From JBFWNZ01 sp050250795 (GTDB taxonomy: Bacteria > Pseudomonadota > Alphaproteobacteria > UBA8366): a stretch of 10,552 nucleotides of DNA. Below the pieces are notes generated by a model. That model had not been told where the DNA came from, did not search any database, and worked only from the letters and a program-made list of their open reading frames with translations. Made by a program: the position numbers and the translations under genes. Where the stretch lies: NCBI GenBank assembly GCA_050250795.1, contig JBFWNZ010000112.1, positions 1 to 10,552 of the forward strand. Reading direction: 5' to 3'. Position 1 is the first letter of the stretch. Every line of letters starts with the position of its first letter. Below are positions 4,986 to 10,552 of the stretch, one piece after another.

Positions 4986-6200
4986 ATGCATAGAGTGGTC
5001 GTTACCGGAATCGGCGTGCTGTCCGCTGCCGGTCCCAATACCGCTGCGTTCTGGGACACGGTCCGGAACGGGCGTTCGGCCATCGGGCCGATCACGATCA
5101 TCCCGACCGACCTGCTGACGGTGAAGGTCGGCGCCGAGGTCCGCGACTTCGACCCGAAACAGCATTTCGAGTCCAAGCGCCTGGGCATGCTGGACCGCTT
5201 CTCGCAGTTCGCGCTGGTCGCGGCGCGCGAGGCGATCGCGCAATCCGGCCTGACCTTCGAGGGCGAACTGAGCGAGCGGACGGCCTCGATCATCGGCTCG
5301 GGCGTCGGCGGCCAGAGCACGCTGGACGACAGCTACTGGCAGATCTACGGCGAGAAGCGGACGCGGGTGCATCCCTTCACGATCCCGAAGCTGATGATCA
5401 ACGCCGCGACCAGCCACATCACGATGGAGCACGGCATCCGCGGCCCCGCCTTTGCGGTGGCCAGCGCCTGCTCCTCGGCCGGGCATGCCATCGGCCAGGC
5501 GTTCCAGATGGTGCGCACGGGCATGGTCGATGCGGCGGTCACCGGCGGCACCGAGGCGACGATCACGGTCGGCACGATGAAGGGCTGGGAAGCCCTGCGC
5601 GTGATGGCGAGCGACACCTGCCGGCCGTTCTCGAAGGGGCGCACCGGCATGGTGCTGGGCGAGGGCGCAGCGATCTTCGTGCTGGAAACGCTGGAAGCGG
5701 CCAAGGCGCGGGGCGCGGCCATCCTTGCCGAGATCGCCGGATTCGGCATGAGCTCGGACGCGATGGACATCACGCTGCCGGACCCGAACGGCTCGGCGCG
5801 CGCGGTGCGCGGCGCCCTGCGCGACGCCGGCCTCAATCTTGAGGATGTCAGCTATATCAACGCGCACGGCACCGGCACGGCGGCCAACGACGTGACCGAG
5901 ACGCGGGCGCTGCGCATGGTCTTCGGCGACCATGCCGACAAGCTGATGGTCTCGTCGACCAAGTCGATGATTGGCCACGCGCTGGGCGGCGCGGGGGCCC
6001 TGGAACTGGCGGCGACCATTCTGGGCATGCGCGACAACGTCGTGTCGCCGACCGCGAACTATACCGAGCGCGATCCCGACTGCGACCTGGACTATGTGCC
6101 GAACGAGGCGCGGGAGGCGGTGGTGAACGCGGCGTTGTCGAACTCCTTCGCCTTCGGCGGCCTGAACGCGGTGATCGCGGTCAAGCGCTTCGCGGGCTGA
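4986..6200 (+). CDS. fabF: Beta-ketoacyl-ACP synthase II (FabF-like)
   Basis: This 404-residue condensing enzyme elongates an acyl chain by decarboxylative Claisen condensation with malonyl-ACP. The thiolase-fold catalytic set is complete: the acyl-accepting Cys162 in VASACSSAGHA, His294 in NAHGTGT, Lys326 in SSTKSMIGH and His331. MHRVVVTGIGVLSAAG at the start and the C-terminal NSFAFGGLN (386-394) are family landmarks. The last differs from the usual NSFGFGGTN by Ala for Gly next to the gatekeeper Phe390 and Leu for Thr, positions that may affect chain-length or substrate choice. The ribosome binding site is weak (GAGG at 4970-4973). Last gene of the lpxD-ACP operon, so probably specialised for a lipid A acyl chain rather than bulk fatty acids. 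Its final 20 bp overlap the convergent queG. Confidence 0.93.
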   Translation: MHRVVVTGIGVLSAAGPNTAAFWDTVRNGRSAIGPITIIPTDLLTVKVGAEVRDFDPKQHFESKRLGMLDRFSQFALVAAREAIAQSGLTFEGELSERTASIIGSGVGGQSTLDDSYWQIYGEKRTRVHPFTIPKLMINAATSHITMEHGIRGPAFAVASACSSAGHAIGQAFQMVRTGMVDAAVTGGTEATITVGTMKGWEALRVMASDTCRPFSKGRTGMVLGEGAAIFVLETLEAAKARGAAILAEIAGFGMSSDAMDITLPDPNGSARAVRGALRDAGLNLEDVSYINAHGTGTAANDVTETRALRMVFGDHADKLMVSSTKSMIGHALGGAGALELAATILGMRDNVVSPTANYTERDPDCDLDYVPNEAREAVVNAALSNSFAFGGLNAVIAVKRFAG

Positions 6201-7359
6201 GGGCGAGCGCGCCCTCCCATTCGGACCGGACATCGGCATCGCCCTCGCGGGGCAGGTGCCGTTCGGCCAGCCGTCGCAGATCGGCAGGCCCGGCCAGCCG
6301 TGCCAGCGCCCATACCGCCATCGCACGCACCAGGGGCGACTCGTCCTCCAGCCGTTCCGCGACCGCCGGAACGGTGTCCCTATCCCCCAAATTGCCCAGC
6401 GCGATCAGCACGTTGCGCAGGAACCGGTTGCGCCCGATCCGCTTGACCGGCGAGCCGGAGAACAAGGCGCGGAAGGCGGCGTCGTCCAGGGCCGCGAGGT
6501 CGGCCAGCCGGGCCGCCGTCAGCGCGGCGCGCGGCAGGAAATCGGGCTCTGCCGTCGCCCGGGCGAACTTGTTCCAGGGGCAGACGGCAAGGCAGTCGTC
6601 GCAGCCATAGATGCGGGTGCCGAGCGCGGTCCGGAACCCTGCCGGGATATGCCCCTTATGCTCGATGGTGAGATAGGAGATGCAGCGCCGCGCATCCAGC
6701 CGGTAGGGCGCGTCGAACGCCGCCGTCGGGCAGGCGTCGAGACAGCGCCGGCAGGCGCCGCAATGGTCGGTCTCGGCGCGGTCGGGCTCCAGCGCGAGGC
6801 CGGTGAACACGCTGCCGAGGAACAGCCAGGAGCCGAACTCGCGCGACACCAGATTGGTGTGCTTGCCCTGCCAGCCCAGCCCGGCCTGCATCGCCAGCGG
6901 CTTTTCCATCACCGGCGCGGTATCGACGAACAGCTTCACCTCGGTCGCGAAGGTCTCGTGGACCCAGCGGGCGAGGACGCGCAGACGCTTCTTCATCAGG
7001 TCGTGATAATCGCGGTTGCGCGCATAGACCGAGATCGTGCCGCGGCCCTGGGCCCGGCTGCGGGCCATTTCCGCCAGCGGGTCTTCGGCGGGGCCGTAAT
7101 TCGCGGCGACGAGGATGACCGAGCGCGCCTCGGGCCATAATGCGTCGGGCGCACTGCGGCGCTCGACGGTCTCTGCCAGCCAGCCCATATCGCCGTGCCG
7201 GCCGGCCGCGACGAAGGCCCGCAGATGCTCGCCCGCCCGTTCCGGCAGGCTTGCAGGCGCGAAGCCGACCGCGTCGAACCCGGCGGCCAGCGCCCGGTCG
7301 CGAATGGCGTCGCGAATGGCGTCGGGGGGCGACGCCGGTGTCGGTTCAGCCCCGGCCAC
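6181..7359 (-). CDS. queG: Epoxyqueuosine reductase QueG
   Basis: QueG uses cobalamin and two [4Fe-4S] clusters to reduce epoxyqueuosine to queuosine in the anticodon of tRNAs, the last step of the pathway. The 392-residue product has the N-terminal cobalamin/substrate domain with VDTAPVMEKPLA (145-156, D146 as the likely acid) and a ferredoxin-like part with CGACRRCLDACP (C200, C203, C206, C210), C226 and YGCDDCLAVCP (C253, C256, C260): eight cluster cysteines. The C-terminal HEAT-like helices (about 310-370) contact tRNA in known structures. The start is a GTG that overlaps the end of queF by 14 bp with no clear Shine-Dalgarno, which suggests translation coupled to queF. The stop lies inside the 3' end of the convergent ketosynthase gene (20-bp overlap), so no terminator fits between them. 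Confidence 0.96.
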   Translation of the reverse strand: MAGAEPTPASPPDAIRDAIRDRALAAGFDAVGFAPASLPERAGEHLRAFVAAGRHGDMGWLAETVERRSAPDALWPEARSVILVAANYGPAEDPLAEMARSRAQGRGTISVYARNRDYHDLMKKRLRVLARWVHETFATEVKLFVDTAPVMEKPLAMQAGLGWQGKHTNLVSREFGSWLFLGSVFTGLALEPDRAETDHCGACRRCLDACPTAAFDAPYRLDARRCISYLTIEHKGHIPAGFRTALGTRIYGCDDCLAVCPWNKFARATAEPDFLPRAALTAARLADLAALDDAAFRALFSGSPVKRIGRNRFLRNVLIALGNLGDRDTVPAVAERLEDESPLVRAMAVWALARLAGPADLRRLAERHLPREGDADVRSEWEGALALSPRSA

Positions 7360-7795
7360 GATAGGCCGGCACGCCCTGGTCCGGCAGCCACAGGCCCTCG
7401 GGCACCGGGCCGGTCTGGTAGAACACGTCGATGGGCATGCCGCCGCGCGGATACCAGTAGCCGCCGATGCGCAGCCAGTGCGGCGCCAGGGTGTCGGTCA
7501 GGCGCCGTGCGATCCCGACGGTGCAGTCCTCGTGGAATCCGGCATGGTTGCGGAAGGACCCCAGGAACAGCTTGAGCGACTTGCTCTCCACCAGCCAGGC
7601 GTCGGGCAGATAGTCGATCACCAGATGGGCGAAGTCCGGCTGACCGGTGACGGGGCAGAGCGAGGTGAATTCGGGGCAGGTGAAGCGCACGACGTAGCGT
7701 TCGGCCGGATGGGGGTTCGGCACCCGCTCCAGGGTCGCGTCGGCCGGCGAGGCGGGAAGTCCCACCGAACGGCCCAGCTGGGTGAGATCGGTCAT
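7346..7795 (-). CDS. queF: NADPH-dependent 7-cyano-7-deazaguanine reductase QueF (unimodular type)
   Basis: QueF reduces the nitrile of preQ0 to the amine of preQ1 with two NADPH, the only biological nitrile-to-amine reduction known. The 149-residue length fits the single-domain, Bacillus-type QueF that assembles its active site between subunits, not the longer E. coli form. Visible signatures are the nucleophile Cys47 and Asp54 in SLCPVTGQPDFA, the NADPH motif ESKSLK (70-75), and H88-E89 in GFHED that binds the deazaguanine. It lies 36 bp after queA and overlaps queG. The ATG has no obvious Shine-Dalgarno; a four-codon frame (ATG at 7806) ends with a TGA that overlaps this ATG. Identity is secure. 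Confidence 0.97.
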   Translation of the reverse strand: MTDLTQLGRSVGLPASPADATLERVPNPHPAERYVVRFTCPEFTSLCPVTGQPDFAHLVIDYLPDAWLVESKSLKLFLGSFRNHAGFHEDCTVGIARRLTDTLAPHWLRIGGYWYPRGGMPIDVFYQTGPVPEGLWLPDQGVPAYRGRG

Positions 7796-7831
7796 GCGCG
7801 GACCATAAGGCAGCGCGCGGCGCCGGTCACG

Positions 7832-8875
7832 TCAGCCGTGATCGGCTGGGTGCAGCAGGCAGGCATCGCCATAGGAGTAGAAGCGGTAGCCGGCCGCCAC
7901 GGCATGGGCGTAGGCCGCTTTCATCCGGGCATGCCCGGCAAAGGCGCTGACCATCATGAACAGGGTCGAGCGGGGCAGGTGGAAGTTCGTCCACATCAGG
8001 TCGACCGCCTTGAACCGGTATCCCGGCGTGATGAACAGGTCGGTCGTGCCATGGAAGGGCTGCACGCGGCCGTCGGGACCGGCGGCGCTCTCCAGCAGCC
8101 GGGTCGCCGTGCTGCCGACCGCGACGATGCGGCCGCCGGCGGCGCGGGCGTCGTTGACGGTCCGGGCGGCCTCGGCGGAAAGGATGCCGATCTCCGGATA
8201 CATGCGGTGATCGCGCGCCACCTCGGTCCGCACCGGCAGGAAGGTGCCGGCCCCGACATGCAGCGTGACCATGGTGCGCGTGACGCCCCGCCGGTCGATG
8301 GCGGCGAACAGGTCCGGGGTGAAATGCAGGCCCGCGGTCGGCGCCGCCACGGCACCGTCATGCGCGGCATAGAGCGTCTGGTAATCGGCGCGGTCGCTCT
8401 CCGTCTCGCCCCCCTGGCGGATATAGGGCGGCAGCGGCATGCGGCCGTACCGGCGCAGTGCTGCCGGCAGGTCGTCGGTGTCGAATCGCAGCGTGAACTC
8501 GCCCGCCTCGTGCCGTTCCAGGACATTGGCGGCGAAATCCGCGCCGAAGGCGATCCGGTCGCCGGGCCGCAGGCGCTTTGCCGGGCGGGCGAAGACGCGC
8601 CAGCGCAGATCGTCCAGGCGCAGGTGAAGCGTGACCTCCACGGCGGCTTCGCCGCGGCGGCCGGAGAGCCGGGCCTGAATGACACGGGTGTCGTTGAATA
8701 CCATGACGTCGCCGGGCCGCAGGATGTCCGGAAGGTCGCGCACGATGCGGTCGTGCAGCGCCGGTCCCACCTCGAGCAGGCGGGCCGAATCGCGCGGCCG
8801 CGCCGGCGCCTGGGCGATTCGCTCGGGCGGGAGGTCGAAATCGAATTCGGCCGTCAGGACGGGCAGGTCGGTCAT
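7832..8875 (-). CDS. queA: S-adenosylmethionine:tRNA ribosyltransferase-isomerase QueA
   Basis: QueA moves the ribosyl part of S-adenosylmethionine onto preQ1 in tRNA, rearranging it to the epoxycyclopentane of epoxyqueuosine. The 347-residue protein has normal family length and shows FDFDLPPERIAQ (11-22), VMVFNDTRVIQARL (57-70), the conserved APTAGLHFT (178-186), HVGAGTF (206-212), GSTATRLLES (254-263) and the C-terminal TNFHLPRSTL (296-305) and YGDACLL (335-341). The frame is open upstream to 9250, through the 66-aa gene in another frame; ATG 8875 is chosen because the protein then begins with the family N-terminus, 11 bp after the 66-aa gene's stop. There is no purine-rich Shine-Dalgarno, so translation may depend on ribosomes finishing the upstream gene. 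The usual neighbour tgt is absent here. Confidence 0.96.
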   Translation of the reverse strand: MTDLPVLTAEFDFDLPPERIAQAPARPRDSARLLEVGPALHDRIVRDLPDILRPGDVMVFNDTRVIQARLSGRRGEAAVEVTLHLRLDDLRWRVFARPAKRLRPGDRIAFGADFAANVLERHEAGEFTLRFDTDDLPAALRRYGRMPLPPYIRQGGETESDRADYQTLYAAHDGAVAAPTAGLHFTPDLFAAIDRRGVTRTMVTLHVGAGTFLPVRTEVARDHRMYPEIGILSAEAARTVNDARAAGGRIVAVGSTATRLLESAAGPDGRVQPFHGTTDLFITPGYRFKAVDLMWTNFHLPRSTLFMMVSAFAGHARMKAAYAHAVAAGYRFYSYGDACLLHPADHG

Positions 8876-8886
8876 GGAAGGAAGGG

Positions 8887-9087
8887 TCAGCCGCGATATT
8901 TCGCGATCAGGTTCAGCACGGCCTCGCGCTGGTCCGGCGTCAGCTCGGTGACGCCATCGCTCTTCAGAAGCTCGGCTTCGAGCGGCGTCGGCGCCCGTCC
9001 GAACATGACGAGGTCGCGCGCCAGATCGGAACCGACGATCTGGGCGAGCTTGGTCTCGAAGTCCTTGAGCTGTTTCTGTGTTGTCAT
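8887..9087 (-). CDS. 66-residue protein of unknown function leading the que operon
   Basis: A small protein whose codon use (strong G/C at third positions) matches its neighbours, so it is very likely real. It has no signal peptide, membrane segment or cysteine. It looks helical: a first helix with QKQLKDFETKLAQIV (4-18), a middle with APTPLEAELL (32-41), and a last helix TPDQREAVLNLIAKYRG (50-66), with several Lys and Arg. I do not recognise a family. It is the first gene after the candidate promoter at 9102-9130 and ends 11 bp before queA, so it should be cotranscribed with queA, queF and queG and perhaps couples translation into queA. A role in queuosine synthesis, its regulation or tRNA binding is possible from context only. 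Confidence 0.8.
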   Translation of the reverse strand: MTTQKQLKDFETKLAQIVGSDLARDLVMFGRAPTPLEAELLKSDGVTELTPDQREAVLNLIAKYRG

Positions 9088-9101
9088 GCGCTTCGACGAT
9101 T

Positions 9102-9130
9102 ATTCTAGGGCAGCCATTCCGATGCTCCAA
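9102..9130 (-). promoter_or_regulatory. Candidate promoter of the que operon, giving a nearly leaderless mRNA
   Basis: On the minus strand TAGAAT (9102-9107, five of six to TATAAT) lies 17 bp from TTGGAG (9125-9130, matching the TTG of the -35). Transcription would begin near 9095, only about 8 bases before ATG 9087, and the leader has no Shine-Dalgarno. The spacing and the -10 are good, the -35 partial. Confidence 0.5.
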
Positions 9131-9171
9131 CCGTGGAGGGTACGGAGGGAAGCCGCATTGTAACCGGTTGG
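9127..9171. repeat. Inverted repeat and palindrome between the divergent que and nnr promoters
   Basis: CCAACCG (9127-9133) and CGGTTGG (9165-9171) are a perfect 7-bp inverted pair 31 bases apart. The second copy overlaps the 8-bp palindrome AACCGGTT (9162-9169). One arm lies on the que -35 and the other in the spacer of the nnr promoter, so they could be operator half-sites. Chance cannot be excluded at this length. Confidence 0.3.
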
Positions 9172-9186
9172 TGCCGCGGCCATAAT
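9158..9186 (+). promoter_or_regulatory. Candidate promoter of nnr
   Basis: TTGTAA (9158-9163, four of six to TTGACA) and CATAAT (9181-9186, five of six to TATAAT) are exactly 17 bp apart. Transcription would start near 9193, about 24 bases before ATG 9217, with GAGAGG (9206-9211) as ribosome binding site. This is the best-looking promoter in the window. Confidence 0.6.
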
Positions 9187-9216
9187 CCGGGCGGCCTTCG
9201 TGGCCGAGAGGGCCCC

Positions 9217-10552
9217 ATGCACGCAAGAGATTTTTCCTCGGCTTCGGCACTTCTGACGGTGGCGCAGATGGCCCGTGCCGACGCGGCGGCGATTGCGGCG
9301 GGCGTGTCCGGCGAGCGTCTGATGGAGAATGCCGGGCGCGCGGTGGCGGATGCGATTCGCACCCGCTGGTCCCGGCGGCCGGCCGTGGTCCTGTGCGGGC
9401 CGGGCAACAATGGCGGCGACGGTTTCGTCGTCGCGCGGCTGCTTCAGGCGTCCGGCTGGCCCGTCCGGCTGGCCCTGCTTGGCGCGCGCGACGGCCTGAC
9501 CGGGGATGCGGCGATCCATGCCGCGAAATGGACCGGCCCGGTGGAGGCGCTGACGCCCGCGGCGCTCGACGGCGCCGAGATCGCGGTCGACGCGATCTTC
9601 GGCGCAGGGCTTTCGCGGCCGCTGGAGGGCGACGCGAAGGCGACGGTCGAGGCCATCGGGGACCGCATCTGCGTGGCGGTCGACGTGCCGAGCGGCGTGC
9701 ATGGCGATTCCGGGGCGGTCCTGGGCGCGGCGCCGCAGGCGGCCCTGACCGTCACCTTCTTCCGCCGCAAGCCGGGGCATCTGCTGCTGCCGGGGCGCGA
9801 ACGCTGCGGCCGCATCGTCGTCGCGGATATCGGCATCCCGCCGGCCGTGCTGGACGGGATCGCGCCGCAGCAGGCGGAAAACCGGCCGGAGAACTGGCTG
9901 TCCGATCTGCCGATGGCGGGCGGGACGCATCACAAATACAGCCGGGGTTATGCCGTCGTCGTCGGCGGGCCGGAGATGACGGGGGCGGCGCGTCTGGCCT
10001 CGCGCGCCGCGCGCCGGGTCGGGGCCGGCATGGTGTCGGTCGCCGTTCCCTATGACGCGCGGGTGATCTATCGCGTGGCGCTGGAGGGGGTGGTGGTGCG
10101 GCCGTTCCGCGACACGGCGACATTCACCGAGATCGCGCAGGATGAGCGCGTCGGGGCCTGTCTCGTCGGTCCGGGGAACGGCGTGATGGGCGGCACGCGC
10201 GAGCGCGCCCTGGCGGCCCTGCGCCTGGGCAAGCCGGTTGTGCTGGATGCCGACGCGCTGACGGTGTTCGAGATGGCGCGCGACCTTCTGTGCGGCACGA
10301 TCCACGGCCCCTGCATCCTGACGCCGCATGAGGGCGAGTTCCGGCGCCTGTTCGACGCGCCGGGCGACAAACTGGCCCGCGTGCGGGCCGCGGCGGCCGA
10401 GTCCGGCGCCGTGGTTCTGTTGAAGGGGGCCGATACGGCAATCGCCGCGCCGGACGGCCGCACCGTCGTCAATGCCAATGCGCCGGCGACCCTGGCGACG
10501 GCGGGAACGGGCGATGTCCTGGCCGGGCTTGCGGTCGGGCTGCTGGCGCAGG
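9217..10552 (+). CDS. nnr: Bifunctional NAD(P)H-hydrate epimerase / ADP-dependent NAD(P)H-hydrate dehydratase (3' end outside window)
   Basis: This enzyme repairs damaged NADH and NADPH: the N-terminal YjeF_N domain interconverts R and S hydrates, and the C-terminal ribokinase-like domain dehydrates the S form using ADP. The frame is open from ATG 9217 to the window edge (445 codons), so only the last few dozen residues are probably missing. Visible motifs are GPGNNGGDGF (61-70), VDAIFGAG (124-131, with the cation-binding Asp125) and VDVPSG (155-160) in the epimerase. In the dehydratase they are HKYSRGYAVVVGG (239-251), LTPHEGEF (368-375), LLKGADT (401-407) and ATAGTGDVLAG (427-437, catalytic Asp433). 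GAGAGG precedes the ATG, and a good promoter lies at 9158-9186, divergent from the que operon. Confidence 0.96.
   Translation, partial: MHARDFSSASALLTVAQMARADAAAIAAGVSGERLMENAGRAVADAIRTRWSRRPAVVLCGPGNNGGDGFVVARLLQASGWPVRLALLGARDGLTGDAAIHAAKWTGPVEALTPAALDGAEIAVDAIFGAGLSRPLEGDAKATVEAIGDRICVAVDVPSGVHGDSGAVLGAAPQAALTVTFFRRKPGHLLLPGRERCGRIVVADIGIPPAVLDGIAPQQAENRPENWLSDLPMAGGTHHKYSRGYAVVVGGPEMTGAARLASRAARRVGAGMVSVAVPYDARVIYRVALEGVVVRPFRDTATFTEIAQDERVGACLVGPGNGVMGGTRERALAALRLGKPVVLDADALTVFEMARDLLCGTIHGPCILTPHEGEFRRLFDAPGDKLARVRAAAAESGAVVLLKGADTAIAAPDGRTVVNANAPATLATAGTGDVLAGLAVGLLAQ

Noticed and set aside
3522..6326. A 934-codon open frame on the minus strand antisense to lpxD, ACP and the ketosynthase
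   Set aside because: It covers three well-identified genes and its translation is Arg/His/Asp-rich without any domain. Such long antisense frames arise in GC-rich genes because reverse-strand stop codons are rare.
7115..9163. A 682-codon plus-strand frame antisense to queG, queF, queA and the 66-aa gene
   Set aside because: It spans several recognised genes on the other strand, has no domain, and has the Arg/Gly/Ala/Val-rich composition of a shadow frame.
8876..9250. N-terminal extension of queA up to 9250, which would give a 472-aa protein
   Set aside because: The extension overlaps the 66-aa gene and the promoter region in another frame, is Arg-rich and unlike any QueA; ATG 8875 gives the family's normal start.
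9100..10329. A 409-codon minus-strand frame antisense to nnr
   Set aside because: nnr on the plus strand has every expected motif; the antisense translation is Arg/Ala/Asp/His-rich and featureless.

Overview
The window is about 10.5 kb of GC-rich, gene-dense bacterial DNA. High G/C at third codon positions, a stand-alone hisI, a full lipid A acyltransferase gene and the style of the QueG, QueA and Nnr proteins suggest a Gram-negative alphaproteobacterium, probably Rhodospirillales-like. That placement is inference from the proteins; no rRNA or other phylogenetic marker is present. I see no tRNA, rRNA, CRISPR array, insertion sequence or prophage, and no gene-free stretch longer than about 160 bases.

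Layout. (1) 2-178: 3' end of an unidentified gene with an Ala/Pro-rich tail. (2) 245-544: a small lipoprotein. (3) 664-2069: a tight pair, a TauD/TfdA-type Fe(II)/2-oxoglutarate dioxygenase followed by a single-domain cupin. (4) 2074-2454, minus: hisI, converging on the cupin with a 4-bp gap. (5) 2612-6200, plus: an envelope block made of a membrane-anchored AsmA-like protein, an LpxD-family acyltransferase, an acyl carrier protein and a beta-ketoacyl-ACP synthase II. (6) 6181-9087, minus: a queuosine block transcribed in the order 66-aa protein of unknown function, queA, queF, queG; queG overlaps the end of the ketosynthase gene by 20 bp. (7) 9217-end, plus, divergent: nnr, the bifunctional NAD(P)H-hydrate repair enzyme, cut off by the window edge.

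How they fit together. The lpxD-ACP-ketosynthase trio looks like a dedicated lipid A acyl supply route: the ketosynthase would elongate an acyl chain on its own carrier protein and the LpxD-like enzyme would transfer it to a glucosamine acceptor. It resembles in principle, but not in gene content, the acpXL/fabF long-chain cluster of rhizobia. The que block supplies three steps of queuosine synthesis: preQ0 to preQ1 (QueF), epoxyqueuosine formation on tRNA (QueA) and reduction to queuosine (QueG). The tRNA transglycosylase tgt is not in the window.

The most interesting points are the dedicated lpxD-ACP-KAS cassette with a divergent LpxD, the unassigned 66-aa protein leading the que operon from a nearly leaderless promoter, and the dioxygenase-cupin pair. 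I found nothing that I can call an entirely new system.
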